Positions 16,733 to 26,284 of a stretch of DNA of 55,944 nucleotides are shown here, in pieces. How positions within the stretch are numbered: position 1 is the stretch's first letter; the number at the start of each line of letters is the position of its first letter. The position numbers were made by a program, and so were the translations under genes. The notes under the pieces were generated by a model. The model was not told where the DNA came from. It made no database searches and saw nothing but the letters and a program-made list of their open reading frames with translations. The stretch is from Betaproteobacteria bacterium (lineage in GTDB: Bacteria; Pseudomonadota; Gammaproteobacteria; Burkholderiales; Burkholderiaceae_C), in the NCBI GenBank assembly GCA_028870715.1, contig JAGWOZ010000003.1:1-55944 (forward strand), in the 5' to 3' direction.

Positions 16733-18490
16733 ATGCGCCTAGCCGTATTTGCCGCCGCGTTCGTTTTCACAGCCTGGGCGTCCCAGGCCCATGCCGAAGC
16801 GCCAGGCGCCACAGCCAAACCCGGTCAGATCGCCGAACGGGCCTCCGCATCTGTCAATGACGAACGGCCGGACGCGCAGGATCTGGCCCGTTGGTTCTAT
16901 GCGGTGTTGGCTGGAGAAATCGCAGCTCACACGGGCCATCCGGGCACGGCCTATGCCGAATTGCTCAAGGCGGCGCGCGACTTGCACTCCGAAACGCTGT
17001 TCCAGCGTGCCGCTGAAATCGCGCTGACTGCCGGGGCTCCGCAGCAGGCGTTGGACGCTGTAAACGCCTGGCGCGCCGACCAACCCGATTCCCTGAAAGC
17101 GCAGGGTTGGACGGCTCAGCTCCTCGTGGCCCTCGGTCGCAATGCCGAAGCTGTCGGGGCCATTTCGCGGCTGATTGCGCTGACGCCCCAGCCGCAGCGT
17201 CCCAAGACCATCCTGTCGCTGGCCGGGCTTTTTGCGCGCGCGGGTGACGGGCAAGTCGCAGTGGATTTGGCCAAAAGGGCCTTGGCACCCTATGATGGCA
17301 TTCCCCAGTCGAGCGTCGTGATCGGGGAGTTGTATGCGCGAGCGGGAAGCGCCAGCGCTGCGTTCGCCCGTGCTTCGAAAGCACTGGTTGCGGAGCCGGG
17401 GATGCGCGAGGCAGCCGCGCTGGTGCTGCAAACCTATACGGCAGACCCCGGGCGGGCCGACCAGTTGCTTGCACAGTATGTCGCTGCGAAGCCGCAAGAC
17501 GCCGATTTGCGTATGGCGTGGATCCAGGCGGCACTTGGTCAGCAGCGGGACGGCATTGCCCTTGAGCAGACCGAGGCGCTAGCCAAGGTCAAACCAGACG
17601 TCCCAGACGTCTGGTTGGTTCTTGGATCACTGCAACTCAGGCAGGATCAGGCTGTGCAGGCCCAAAGCGCGCTCCTGCGGTACCTGAGCCTGATCGGCGA
17701 ATCCAAGCGTGCTGCACCACCGCCCGAACTGGAGCGCGCCTACGTGGGCTTGTCGGACGCGGCGCTGCAACAGCATGACTATCAGCAGGCCGAGCGTTGG
17801 CTGGAAGACATTCCGAGCGGTCAACGAACGATCATTACTGTCTTGCAACAGGCCACCATCCTCGTGCGGCAGGGCAAGCTCGAGTCCGGCTTGGGCCTGC
17901 TGGACAAGTTGCCCGCGGCGACGGCGCAGCAGCAGCGTGAGCAGCTTCTGGCCCGCGCCCAGCTCTACCGTACGGCCAAGCAATACGGCAAAGCCTATGC
18001 TGTTCTCGCATCAGGGATGCCGCAATTCGCAACGGACGCCGACTATGCGTACGAAACGGCGATGATGGCCGAGAAAAGCGGGCATCCGCACGAAATGCAA
18101 AGGATGCTGCGCAAGTTGATCGCCGACCACCCCCAATACCAGCCGGCGTACAACGCGCTGGGCTATACGCTGGCCGATGAGGGCCGACAACTTCCCGAGG
18201 CAATGAAGCTCATCGCACGGGCTTTGAAACTGTCCCCTGGTAACCCCTTCGTGCTCGATAGCCTGGGCTGGGCGCAGTTCCGCACGGGAGATCTGAAGCA
18301 GGCCGCGGCGACCCTGGAGGCGGCTTTTGCGGCGCGACCCGATCCCGAGATCGCCGCGCATCTGGCCGAGGTGCTATGGCAGCGCGGGGACAAGGCTCGG
18401 GCACGTGCCATTCTGCGGCAGGCCTACGACCGTGCGCCGCAGGACGGGGGCGTCCAGGCGGCGATGCAGCGCATGGGTGTACGGTTTTGA
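16733..18490 (+). CDS. Exported tetratricopeptide repeat protein
   Basis: 585 residues. A signal peptide (MRLAVFAAAFVFTAWASQAHA, cleavage after residue 21) is followed by an alpha-helical solenoid of TPR units, clearest in the C-terminal half: YNALGYTLADEG..LPEAMKLIARALKLSPGNP, then FVLDSLGWAQFRTGDLKQAA and so on. Periplasmic TPR proteins in this position (upstream of lolB-ispE) are common in Betaproteobacteria and are presumed scaffolds, perhaps for outer-membrane processes. No enzyme motif is seen. Confidence 0.82.
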   Translation: MRLAVFAAAFVFTAWASQAHAEAPGATAKPGQIAERASASVNDERPDAQDLARWFYAVLAGEIAAHTGHPGTAYAELLKAARDLHSETLFQRAAEIALTAGAPQQALDAVNAWRADQPDSLKAQGWTAQLLVALGRNAEAVGAISRLIALTPQPQRPKTILSLAGLFARAGDGQVAVDLAKRALAPYDGIPQSSVVIGELYARAGSASAAFARASKALVAEPGMREAAALVLQTYTADPGRADQLLAQYVAAKPQDADLRMAWIQAALGQQRDGIALEQTEALAKVKPDVPDVWLVLGSLQLRQDQAVQAQSALLRYLSLIGESKRAAPPPELERAYVGLSDAALQQHDYQQAERWLEDIPSGQRTIITVLQQATILVRQGKLESGLGLLDKLPAATAQQQREQLLARAQLYRTAKQYGKAYAVLASGMPQFATDADYAYETAMMAEKSGHPHEMQRMLRKLIADHPQYQPAYNALGYTLADEGRQLPEAMKLIARALKLSPGNPFVLDSLGWAQFRTGDLKQAAATLEAAFAARPDPEIAAHLAEVLWQRGDKARARAILRQAYDRAPQDGGVQAAMQRMGVRF

Positions 18491-18573
18491 GGGCGCGGCC
18501 TGTCAACCCGGACACGCTGCTGGGCACTGGGGACCCCTGGACGCCCATTCCTGGCCCGAGTCGTGGAAGCGCC

Positions 18574-19182
18574 ATGTGGGCCTTCGTGCTGGCGGTGGTG
18601 CTCACGCTCGCGGGGTGCGCCACGCCTGCGCGAGATCGGGCCACACAGGCCGTGCTGGCAGTGCAAGACATTCGCGGGCGCATTTCCGTGGTCACGGGGA
18701 CCCCGCCAGACCAGCACAACGTCTACGGGGGTTTCCGGCTTGAGCTCTTTTCCGGCGGGGATGGGGAGTTTGACGTGTACTCGCCACTGGGCCAAATGCT
18801 GGCGCAAGCCCAATGGTCCACACGGTCGGCCACGCTTGACGATGGGAGGCAAACACGGAGGTTTACGTCCTTCGAAGAGATGACTCTTGCGGCCCTCGGG
18901 CTTGCCTTGCCGCGCGCAGCACTGCAGGACTGGGTGCGAGGCATGCCCGCGGCAGACCTGCCATTCGAGACACTGGGCAATGGGGCTTTTGAGCAGGTGG
19001 GCTGGCGTGTGCAGCCCCGCCTTCGCGATGGACAGCTTTACCTGTTGCGCGCCAGCCGCATGCAGGGTCCGCCCGCCGAACTGAGTTTGGTGGTGGACCG
19101 TGCTGGGCCCGACGCCGCCGCTTCCGCGCCTGCGGCTTCCGCTCCCGCAGCAGTCACGGCCTCCGCGGCTTCAGCCCCATGA
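18574..19182 (+). CDS. lolB: Outer-membrane lipoprotein LolB
   Basis: About 202 residues. LolB receives lipoproteins from LolA and inserts them in the outer membrane. A lipobox LAGC ends a hydrophobic stretch (MWAFVLAVVLTLAGC), and the body has IRGRISV, FELFS-type strands (GGFRLELFSGGDGEFDVYSPLGQMLAQ), an LPRAALQDWVRG segment and FEQVGWRVQP, as in LolB. The C-terminus has an Ala/Ser/Pro-rich tail (about residues 180-202) that is unusual. The start is uncertain: ATG 18574 has GGAAG nearby but lacks a positive charge before the hydrophobic core, while an in-frame TTG at 18487 overlaps the TPR stop and would add 29 residues. Confidence 0.82.
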   Translation: MWAFVLAVVLTLAGCATPARDRATQAVLAVQDIRGRISVVTGTPPDQHNVYGGFRLELFSGGDGEFDVYSPLGQMLAQAQWSTRSATLDDGRQTRRFTSFEEMTLAALGLALPRAALQDWVRGMPAADLPFETLGNGAFEQVGWRVQPRLRDGQLYLLRASRMQGPPAELSLVVDRAGPDAAASAPAASAPAAVTASAASAP

Positions 19183-20159
19183 GCCGAACAGGTGGCTCCT
19201 GCATGGCGTCGGCTGCTGGCTTCGCTGCGCTCTACAACATTCCAGCCCCGGCCAAGGTGAATTGGTTCGTGCATGTGCTCGGCCGCCGGGCCGATGGCTA
19301 TCACGACCTGCAAACCGTCTTCCAATTCATCGACTGGTGCGACTGGCTGGATTTTGAGCGCCGTGACGATGGAGTCATATCGCGTGAAGTTGGCGACGGC
19401 CTGCCTGCCGAAGACCTCAGCGTTAAGGCGGCACGCCTGTTGCAAGCACATAGTGGATGCCGCCTCGGGGTGCACATCCGGCTACGCAAGGCCATACCCG
19501 CTCAGGCCGGCCTGGGTGGAGGCAGCTCGGATGCGGCCAGTACCTTGCTGGCCCTGAACTTGATGTGGGGCCTGGGCCTGCGGCGTGCACAGCTGATGGA
19601 TTTGGCCTTGGAGCTCGGCGCCGACGTGCCGGTATTCGTGTTCGGCCGCAATGCCTTTGCCCAGGGCGTGGGAGAACGGCTTGCAGCCGTTGAACTGCCC
19701 GCTTGGAGTTTGCTCGTCGGCTGGCCAGGTACGGGGCTGTCCACGGCGGCGATGTTTGGCTCCGATCTCTTGACAAGAAACACGCCTGCCGAGACAATTT
19801 CTGGCTTTGCTGAATTCCTCAACCGGGCGCAGCATGCTCGAGCCGGTGCGGTTGGGCCGGCTGCGTGCGGTGATGCAGGTTTGGCGCGTACGCTGGGGCT
19901 TGAATTTGGTCATAACGATCTGCAGCCTGTGGCCATGGCGGCGTTGCCTGAAATGGGCGCGCTCGCGGACTGGCTCAAGGCGCGTACGGGCAGTCGCTTG
20001 GTGGCCATGAGCGGGTCCGGTTCGGCGATGTTTGCGCCATGCAACCCCGGTGTCGAGTTTGGACACGTTGCGATGGCGCCCTCGTGGAAGGTGCGCAAGT
20101 GCCGTGCCTTGCGGGGTCACCCCTTGCTTGGCTGGGCAAGCGATTGGCAGCAGGAGTGA
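19179..20159 (+). CDS. ispE: 4-diphosphocytidyl-2-C-methyl-D-erythritol kinase
   Basis: 326 residues. This GHMP kinase phosphorylates CDP-methylerythritol in the MEP isoprenoid pathway. PAPAKVNWFVHVLGRRADGYHD at the N-terminus, the ATP loop GLGGGSSDAAS (about residue 110) and the C-terminal MSGSGSAMFA loop are all conserved. The ATG overlaps the lolB stop (ATGA); a later in-frame ATG at 19203 would begin nearer the conserved core, so the first eight residues are uncertain. The lolB-ispE-tRNA(Gln)-prs-rplY order is typical of Burkholderiales. Confidence 0.95.
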   Translation: MSRTGGSCMASAAGFAALYNIPAPAKVNWFVHVLGRRADGYHDLQTVFQFIDWCDWLDFERRDDGVISREVGDGLPAEDLSVKAARLLQAHSGCRLGVHIRLRKAIPAQAGLGGGSSDAASTLLALNLMWGLGLRRAQLMDLALELGADVPVFVFGRNAFAQGVGERLAAVELPAWSLLVGWPGTGLSTAAMFGSDLLTRNTPAETISGFAEFLNRAQHARAGAVGPAACGDAGLARTLGLEFGHNDLQPVAMAALPEMGALADWLKARTGSRLVAMSGSGSAMFAPCNPGVEFGHVAMAPSWKVRKCRALRGHPLLGWASDWQQE

Positions 20160-20221
20160 GCCAGCGCGGGCAGTTGGAGTTTGTTTGTGGGTCGCATCGT
20201 GGATGCGGCTTGGAAATTTCG

Positions 20222-20227
20222 TACAAT
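20222..20227 (+). promoter_or_regulatory. Candidate -10 element for the tRNA-Gln/prs transcript
   Basis: TACAAT lies in a short AT-rich patch (GGAAATTTCGTACAATTTCGG) about 110 bases before tRNA-Gln. No good -35 is seen at the right distance, so this is only a candidate. Confidence 0.3.
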
Positions 20228-20338
20228 TTCGGATTCTGTTTTGCAGTGTCCATTTTGAAGCGGTCTTGAAGTTCAATTTTCGACCGCCTTGCGAGAAGGT
20301 TTGACGTGCGTCGTGCAAGGTGGTCAGCGTTGTGCCGT

Positions 20339-20415
20339 TGGGGAGTCGCCAAGTTGGTTAAGGCACCGGATTTTGATTCCGGCATTCGAGGGTTCGAATC
20401 CTTCCTCCCCAGCCA
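20339..20415 (+). tRNA. tRNA-Gln (anticodon UUG)
   Basis: Cloverleaf with acceptor TGGGGAG/CTCCCCA, D arm CGCCAAGTTGGTTAAGGC, anticodon loop TTTTGAT on stem CCGGA/TCCGG, T arm GAGGG-TTCGAAT-CCTTC, G73 and an encoded CCA at 20413-20415. T1-A72 is the weak first pair typical of tRNA-Gln, which helps glutaminyl-tRNA synthetase recognition. It lies between ispE and prs, a conserved location in Burkholderiales. Confidence 0.95.
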
Positions 20416-20577
20416 CCTCAGGTCGGCGCGTGTTGTGGGCTGTGCTCGTGCGGAAGTTTGCGCGACTCGGGCTCCCTTGGCAAACCTTGAGGTTGCGCGG
20501 AAACCCGTCTGATTGCCCTCCAGTGGCGTGCCACAACCCTCATCAACGGCTGCCCACTGCAGTTCCCCATCCAAACC

Positions 20578-21549
20578 ATGAATCAGAACGCGGCTGACTT
20601 TGTCGTTTTCACCGGTAATGCCAATCCGGCGCTGGCGCAGCAGGTGGTTGAGCAACTGGGCATTGGTCTGGGGCATGCTTTCGTCGGGCGGTTCTCCGAC
20701 GGCGAAGTGACGGTTGAGATTCAGCAAAACGTCCGCGCACGCGAAGTGTTCATCATCCAGTCGACCTGTGCTCCGACGAATGACAGCCTGATGGAGCTTC
20801 TTGTGATGGCGGACGCCCTCAAGCGCGCGTCCGCCGAGCGCATCACGGCCGTGATTCCGTATTTCGGCTATTCGCGTCAGGATCGCCGCCCGCGTTCGTC
20901 CCGCGTTCCCATCACCGCCAAGGTCGTGGCCAATATGCTGCAGGCGGTGGGCATCGCCCGCGTGGTCACCATGGATCTGCACGCTGACCAGATCCAGGGT
21001 TTTTTCGACATCCCGGTTGACAACATCTACGCTTCGCCGATCCTGCTGGGTGATCTGCGCGCCAAGAATTATGCCAATTTGATCGTTGTGTCGCCCGACA
21101 TCGGCGGTGTGGTGCGAGCGCGTGCGCTGGCCAAGCTGATGGATTGCGATCTTGCCATCATCGACAAGCGCCGTCCCAAGCCCAACGTGTCGGAGGTGAT
21201 GAACGTGATCGGCGAGATTGATGGCCGCAATTGCATCATCATGGACGACATGGTGGACACGGCCGGCACCTTGACCAAGGCCGCCGAGGTGTTGAAGGAT
21301 CGCGGTGCAAAACGGGTTGTGGCTTACTGTACCCACCCCGTGTTTTCAGGGCCGGCCATTGAGCGCATCAACGCCAGCGACTTGGATGAAGTGGTCGTTA
21401 CCAATACCATTCCGCTGCGCGAGAACGCGCTGAAGTGCAGCAAGATCCGTCAGCTCTCAGCTGCCCAGCTCATTGCGCAGACCATGCTGCGGATTGCGCA
21501 GGGTGGGTCGGTGCTGCAGTTGTTCAACGAGCAGGAAACCCTGTTCTGA
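20578..21549 (+). CDS. prs: Ribose-phosphate pyrophosphokinase
   Basis: 323 residues. It makes PRPP from ribose 5-phosphate and ATP for nucleotide, His and Trp synthesis. The N-terminal [13 protein letters not shown], the [15 protein letters not shown] segment, the ATP flexible loop [21 protein letters not shown] and the PRPP-binding loop [13 protein letters not shown] (about residues 220-232) are all present. The frame starts at an ATG 162 bases after tRNA-Gln and continues toward rplY, 139 bases downstream. Confidence 0.97.
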   Translation: MNQNAADFVVFTGNANPALAQQVVEQLGIGLGHAFVGRFSDGEVTVEIQQNVRAREVFIIQSTCAPTNDSLMELLVMADALKRASAERITAVIPYFGYSRQDRRPRSSRVPITAKVVANMLQAVGIARVVTMDLHADQIQGFFDIPVDNIYASPILLGDLRAKNYANLIVVSPDIGGVVRARALAKLMDCDLAIIDKRRPKPNVSEVMNVIGEIDGRNCIIMDDMVDTAGTLTKAAEVLKDRGAKRVVAYCTHPVFSGPAIERINASDLDEVVVTNTIPLRENALKCSKIRQLSAAQLIAQTMLRIAQGGSVLQLFNEQETLF

Positions 21550-21688
21550 TCATCCGGCGCGGTGGCACGATGCCCCGCGCCTTCCGCATTCGCGTGAGCC
21601 CGTGGGGGTGACGCGAACCCTGCGGGGTGCTGGTCGCGAGCATCCCGATTTGTAATCTGGGGCCTATGGCCCCCTTTGAGGAGTCGAC

Positions 21689-22309
21689 ATGAAAGTCGTC
21701 GCATTTGAACGTCAGGCGCAAGGTACTGGTGCGAGCCGCCGCATGCGCCGTGCTGGCAAGGTTCCCGGCATCATCTACGGTGGTGAACAAAAGGCGCAGA
21801 TGATCGAGCTCGATCACAACGCGCTGTATCACGCGCTGAAGAAGGAACAGTTCCATTCGTCCATCCTTGACTTGACGGTGGGTGAAGCACAGACCAAGGT
21901 ATTGCTCAAGGATTACCAGGTCCATCCCTTCAAGCCGATTGTCCTGCACGTGGATTTCATGCGCGTGGCGGCCGATCGCAAGATCACGATGAAGGTGCCC
22001 CTGCACTTTGTGGGCGCCGAGGAATCCCCTGCGGTGAAGGTTGAGGGAGGCATGATCAGCCACGTGCTGAGCGAGCTTGAAATCAGCTGCCTGCCGGGTG
22101 ATTTGCCCGAGTTCATCGAGGTTGACCTCAGTGGCATGCACAAGGGCCATTCGTTGCACGCCAACGATCTGAAGCTTCCGGGCTCGGTCACCGTGGTCAC
22201 TCACGGTACCGACAATCCGGTCATCGCCACTGTGCTCACGCAGGCAGCAGAAGCTTCCGCTGAAGCGTCGGCGGAAGCCGCAGCGGCACCGGAAGCCGAG
22301 AAAAAGTAA
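21689..22309 (+). CDS. rplY: 50S ribosomal protein L25/general stress protein Ctc
   Basis: 206 residues, the two-domain Ctc type. The N-terminal 5S rRNA-binding domain ([21 protein letters not shown]) is followed by a TL5-like beta domain ([29 protein letters not shown]) and a short Ala/Glu-rich tail ([19 protein letters not shown]). A strong GAGGAG lies six bases before the ATG. It ends about 65 bases before a strong hairpin terminator. Confidence 0.96.
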   Translation: MKVVAFERQAQGTGASRRMRRAGKVPGIIYGGEQKAQMIELDHNALYHALKKEQFHSSILDLTVGEAQTKVLLKDYQVHPFKPIVLHVDFMRVAADRKITMKVPLHFVGAEESPAVKVEGGMISHVLSELEISCLPGDLPEFIEVDLSGMHKGHSLHANDLKLPGSVTVVTHGTDNPVIATVLTQAAEASAEASAEAAAAPEAEKK

Positions 22310-22374
22310 TCAAAGGCCTTGGCGCCGGAGCGTCTGGACTCCCGCTTTAGGCGGCCTCGTTCGGACGTTGTACA

Positions 22375-22408
22375 GCAAAACGCCACCCGTCGATGGGTGG
22401 CGTTTTGC
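22375..22408. terminator. Strong bidirectional intrinsic terminator
   Basis: GCAAAACGCCACCC (22375-22388) pairs perfectly with GGGTGGCGTTTTGC (22395-22408) across the six-base loop GTCGAT. The AAAA/TTTT segments inside the stem provide T-rich ends in both directions, so it can end prs-rplY from the left and the convergent thioesterase gene from the right. Confidence 0.88.
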
Positions 22409-22453
22409 TTGTGCTCGAACGTGTGCGCGGCTTCGCTTTAGGGCGCACGTGCG

Positions 22454-22849
22454 TCAAAGTTCGGGGACGGGCCTCGGGCGCCGGTCTTCGCCGACGGCAA
22501 CGAAGGTGAGTGTGGCCTCGGTCACGCGAAATACCTGCGTGTCGGGTATGCCACGCTCGGCGAAGACCTCGACTTCGATCGTGATCGAGGTGCGTCCCAC
22601 CCGGATGACATCGGCATACAGTGACAGAAGATCACCGACGAACACCGGGTGCTTGAAGACGAATTGGTTGACCGCCACAGTCGCGACTCGCCCCTTGGCC
22701 CGGCGTGCCGCAACAATGCCCGCGGCCATGTCGACCTGGGCCATGATCCAGCCGCCAAAAATATCGCCGTGCATATTCACATCGGCAGGCTTGGGTTGGA
22801 TGCGCAGCACAGGTTCCCGGTGCGCCGGGAGGCGATCAAGTTGGTTCAC
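22454..22849 (-). CDS. Acyl-CoA thioesterase, YciA-like hotdog fold
   Basis: 131 residues from a GTG start. The hotdog core is typical of YciA/BACH-type thioesterases: ADVNMHGDIFGGWIMAQVDMAAGI supplies the active-site region with the conserved Asp of the hotdog helix, and VFVGDLLSLYADVIRVGRTSITIEVEVFAE is the central sheet. It would hydrolyse acyl-CoA esters, probably of broad range. The GTG has a weak AGAGAGA site upstream and fits family N-termini; a longer upstream frame has no similarity. It is divergent from the ABC exporter gene, with 157 bases between starts. Confidence 0.88.
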   Translation of the reverse strand: MNQLDRLPAHREPVLRIQPKPADVNMHGDIFGGWIMAQVDMAAGIVAARRAKGRVATVAVNQFVFKHPVFVGDLLSLYADVIRVGRTSITIEVEVFAERGIPDTQVFRVTEATLTFVAVGEDRRPRPVPEL

Positions 22850-23006
22850 GGAATTTCTCTCTTTCTGCAATGGTTGGGGTTTCCCCTGAATAATGCATGA
22901 TTTTGCAGGTGGGCGGCACGCGAAGCGTCTGCCGCTCTGCTTTGCTGTTCCGCCGCCGGGGATTGGTGGCCTGCGGGACAGATCCAGCTGATTCTCATTG
23001 CACGCT

Positions 23007-24848
23007 ATGCGACACCACGGTTCTACCGAGCTCCCACCTCCGACTTCCAGCACGCAGGGCCATTCGCGCCGGGCGGCCTTGCGCAATCTCGCTCCCTATC
23101 TCTGGCAATACCGTGCGCGCGTCCTGATCGCGCTGCTCATGCTGGTTGCAGCGAAGGTCGCCAACGTCGGCGTTCCAGTGGTGCTGAAGGATATCGTGAA
23201 TGCCCTCGACGTCAAGCCCGGGGATGCGCGCGCCGTGCTCGTGGTGCCGGTGACGCTGCTCGTGGCCTACGGGGCGCTGCGCCTTTCCGTGTCGCTCTTC
23301 ACCGAGTTGCGTGAAATCGTCTTCTCGCGAGTCACGCAAGGCGCTGTACGCAAGATCGCGCTCGAGGTGTTCGATCACCTGTTCTCGTTGCCGTTGCGCT
23401 ATCACCTGGAGCGGCAGACGGGGGGCATGTCGCGCGACATCGAGCGTGGCACGCGCGGGATTTCGAGCTTGGTGTCCTACACGCTATACAGCATCCTGCC
23501 CACGTTGGTGGAGATGACGCTGGTGATCGGGATCCTGATGGTGAAGTACGACTGGTGGTTCGCCGGCATTGCACTGGCCGCGCTCACGTTGTACATCGGA
23601 TTTACGGTGGTGGTCACCGAATGGCGCACGAATCTTCGCCGCACGATGAATGAACAAGACTCGCGCGCCAACCAGCGCGCCGTGGATGCCTTGTTGAACT
23701 ATGAGACGGTGAAGATCTTCGGCAACGAAGCGCACGAGGCGCGGCGTTACGACGAGAACCTGCATCGGTGGATGACCGCTGCCGTGAAGTCGCAAAATTC
23801 GCTGTCGCTGCTCAATTTGGGGCAGAGTTTCATTATTGCCGTGGCCGTGACGCTGCTCGTGTGGCGCGCCACCGCAGGCGTGGTCAGCGGCACGATGAAT
23901 CTCGGCGACCTGGTGCTCGTCAATGCCTTCATGATCCAGCTCTACGCGCCACTGAACTTTCTCGGCGTGATTTACCGTGAGATCCGCCAGTCGCTCACGG
24001 ATATCGAGCGCATGTTCATCATCCTGGAGCAGAACCGTGACATCGCCGACGTGCCCGACGCGAAATCCCTTGTCGTTTCCAGCGGCACCCTGCGCTTCGA
24101 GAATGTGCATTTCGGCTACGCACCGGGTCGGCAGGTACTGCGAGGCCTGAGTTTCGAGGTGGCTGGGGGGGAGACCCTGGCCATAGTCGGCCCCTCGGGG
24201 GCTGGTAAATCCACCTTGTCACGCCTGCTGTTTCGCTTTTATGACGTGGATGCCGGGCGCATCACCATCGACGGGCAGGACATCGCAAAGGTCAGCCAGG
24301 CCAGCTTGCGTGCGGCCCTGGGCCTCGTGCCTCAGGACACGGTGTTGTTCAATGACACGATTGGCTACAACATCGCGTACGGGAGGCCGGGCGCCAGCCA
24401 AGCGGAGGTGGAGGCGGTGGCGCAGGCCGCACAGATTCACGATTTCATTGTTCGCCAGCCCCTGGGCTATGAGACCCAGGTTGGCGAACGCGGGCTGAAG
24501 CTGTCGGGGGGTGAGAAGCAGCGGGTGGCCATTGCGCGCGCCTTGCTGAAGAACCCGCCCGTGCTGATCTTCGATGAAGCCACGTCCCAGCTCGACTCGG
24601 CCAATGAAAAGGCGATTCAGGGTGAGATTCGCCTGGCAGCCCGCAATCGCACGACTTTGATCATCGCGCACCGCTTGTCCACAGTTGTGGACGCCCACCA
24701 GATCTTGGTCCTCGACGACGGGCGCATCAAGGAGCGGGGTACCCATGCGCAGTTGCTGGAGCTCGGGGGCGTCTATGCACGAATGTGGGCCTTGCAGCAG
24801 GAGCAGGCGAATTTCCCGCAATCGGCTGGAATCCTGCAGGCGGCTTGA
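23007..24848 (+). CDS. ATM1-type ABC exporter, fused permease and ATPase
   Basis: 613 residues. The N-terminal half has six predicted membrane helices (VLIALLMLVAAKVANVGVPVVL and VEMTLVIGILMVKYDWWFAGIALAAL among them). The nucleotide-binding half has Walker A GPSGAGKS at about 395-402, LVPQDTVLFNDTIGYNIAYG for the Q-loop, signature LSGGEKQRVAIARALL, and Walker B VLIFDEATSQLD. The motif LNYETVKIFGNEAHEARRYDE is characteristic of the ATM1/HMT1 family, exporters of glutathione-related or metal conjugates and important for Fe-S or metal homeostasis. The substrate here is not known. ATG 23007 is chosen over an upstream TTG. Confidence 0.88.
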   Translation: MRHHGSTELPPPTSSTQGHSRRAALRNLAPYLWQYRARVLIALLMLVAAKVANVGVPVVLKDIVNALDVKPGDARAVLVVPVTLLVAYGALRLSVSLFTELREIVFSRVTQGAVRKIALEVFDHLFSLPLRYHLERQTGGMSRDIERGTRGISSLVSYTLYSILPTLVEMTLVIGILMVKYDWWFAGIALAALTLYIGFTVVVTEWRTNLRRTMNEQDSRANQRAVDALLNYETVKIFGNEAHEARRYDENLHRWMTAAVKSQNSLSLLNLGQSFIIAVAVTLLVWRATAGVVSGTMNLGDLVLVNAFMIQLYAPLNFLGVIYREIRQSLTDIERMFIILEQNRDIADVPDAKSLVVSSGTLRFENVHFGYAPGRQVLRGLSFEVAGGETLAIVGPSGAGKSTLSRLLFRFYDVDAGRITIDGQDIAKVSQASLRAALGLVPQDTVLFNDTIGYNIAYGRPGASQAEVEAVAQAAQIHDFIVRQPLGYETQVGERGLKLSGGEKQRVAIARALLKNPPVLIFDEATSQLDSANEKAIQGEIRLAARNRTTLIIAHRLSTVVDAHQILVLDDGRIKERGTHAQLLELGGVYARMWALQQEQANFPQSAGILQAA

Positions 24849-24864
24849 GGCGACGCGGACGCAA

Positions 24865-24930
24865 GCGATGCGCGAAGACCTGGCGATGCGCGAAGACCTG
24901 GCGATGCGCGAAGACCTGGCGATGCGCGAA
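24865..24930 (+). repeat. 18-bp tandem repeat, 3.7 copies
   Basis: Unit GCGATGCGCGAAGACCTG occurs three times exactly (24865-24882, 24883-24900, 24901-24918), followed by 12 bases of a fourth copy. Copies are identical, which suggests recent expansion. It lies 16 bases after the stop of the ABC exporter gene and before pyrC. Being a multiple of three, it keeps a frame open (MREDLA repeats from 24868), but I have no support for translation. Confidence 0.9.
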
Positions 24931-25058
24931 CTCTGCGGCCGCACCAGCGTCCGGGCGTCCATCAGGCGCTCCACACGATCCGCGCCCGCTCACGGCGCGG
25001 GCCGCCAGCGTGTCCGGCAGTGGCCGTACCATCATTGCTGATCCTCCCGCACCGATCC

Positions 25059-26141
25059 ATGACCCAGCCGCAAACCCTCACGATCATCCGCCCCGACGAT
25101 TGGCATCTGCACTTGCGTGACGACGCAGCGCTGGCCTACACGGTACCGTGGACCGCCGCACAGTTCGCACGTGCCATTGTGATGCCCAATCTCAGGCCCG
25201 CAGTGGTCAGCACTGCCCAGGCGCTCGATTACCGCATGCGCATTCTCTCTGCGCGGCCGCACGGCTCGGTGTTTGAGCCGCTCATGACCTTATACCTGAC
25301 GGACTCCACGCCGCCGGCGGAAATCGTCCGAGCCCGGGCCAGTGGCGCGGTGCATGCGGTCAAGCTCTATCCGGCTGGCGCGACAACGAACGCCGACAGC
25401 GGTGTGACCGACCTGGAACGGGTCTATCCAGTCTTCGAGGTCATGCAGGCCGAAGGCATGCCGCTTTTGATCCACGGCGAAGTCACGGACCCGCAGGTGG
25501 ACGTGTTCGACCGCGAGGCCGTGTTTATCGAGCGCCACTTGGTGCGCATCAGGCGCGATTTCCCCGTGCTCAAGATCGTCCTGGAGCACGTGACCACTGC
25601 GCAGGCGGTGCGTTATGTGCGGGATCAGACGGAACTGGATGCGCGTGGGACTCCGCTGCTGGCGGCCACGATCACCGCGCACCATTTGCTCTACAACCGC
25701 AACGCCATGTTTGCCGGCGGCATGCGACCTCACTATTACTGCCTGCCCATCCTCAAGCGCGAGCAGCACCGGCAGGCGCTCCTTGCGGCAGCCACCAGCG
25801 GCGACGCGCGCTTTTTCCTCGGCACCGACTCGGCTCCGCATGCGCGGGTGTTGAAGGAGGCCGCTTGCGGCTGCGCTGGTTGCCTCACCGCTCCACACGC
25901 ACTGGAGCTTTATGCGCACGCCTTCGAGGCGTGCGGTGCATTGCACAGATTGGAAGGCTTTGCGAGCATTTACGGTGCGGATTTCTATGGATTGAAGCGC
26001 AACGATTCACGCGTGACGTTGCTGCGAGGGGGGTGTACGGTGCCCGAGCGGATGCCTTATGTCGATGGCGACATCGTGCCCCTGGATGCGGGACGAACGC
26101 TGGACTGGCGGCTTGCGCCGGCGGGCTCGCTTCCCAGTTGA
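25059..26141 (+). CDS. pyrC: Dihydroorotase (class II, PyrC type)
   Basis: 360 residues. It cyclises carbamoyl-aspartate to dihydroorotate in pyrimidine synthesis. The metal site is H16 and H18 in DDWHLHLRD, the carboxylated lysine is Lys102 in [17 protein letters not shown], and further ligands lie in LIHGEVTD and LEHVTT. The catalytic Asp is in [16 protein letters not shown]. This is the short E. coli-like class. The ATG at 25059 begins the conserved N-terminus; an in-frame start at 25020 adds unconserved residues. No strong ribosome binding site is seen. Confidence 0.95.
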   Translation: MTQPQTLTIIRPDDWHLHLRDDAALAYTVPWTAAQFARAIVMPNLRPAVVSTAQALDYRMRILSARPHGSVFEPLMTLYLTDSTPPAEIVRARASGAVHAVKLYPAGATTNADSGVTDLERVYPVFEVMQAEGMPLLIHGEVTDPQVDVFDREAVFIERHLVRIRRDFPVLKIVLEHVTTAQAVRYVRDQTELDARGTPLLAATITAHHLLYNRNAMFAGGMRPHYYCLPILKREQHRQALLAAATSGDARFFLGTDSAPHARVLKEAACGCAGCLTAPHALELYAHAFEACGALHRLEGFASIYGADFYGLKRNDSRVTLLRGGCTVPERMPYVDGDIVPLDAGRTLDWRLAPAGSLPS

Positions 26142-26271
26142 CCGCTGCGCTCAGCGCCTGAGCGCGAGCAGAGGCTTCGCAGTGCCGGGCATGCGAAGGA
26201 CGTCGCGCGTGACGACGGGCCTGCCGCGGCCGTGCGTGCGCGCTGCAGGTCCGGGATCGCCGCTGAAAGCG

Positions 26272-26277
26272 CATAAT
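26272..26277 (+). promoter_or_regulatory. Candidate -10 element of rnpB
   Basis: CATAAT lies eight bases before the first paired base of the RNase P RNA, the correct place for a -10 box. No good -35 match is found 16-18 bases further upstream. Confidence 0.4.
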
Positions 26278-26284
26278 GGACCTT

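Noticed and set aside
24868-25041. 57-codon frame with MREDLA repeats
   Set aside because: It arises from the 18-bp repeat being a multiple of three; there is no ribosome binding site or homology.
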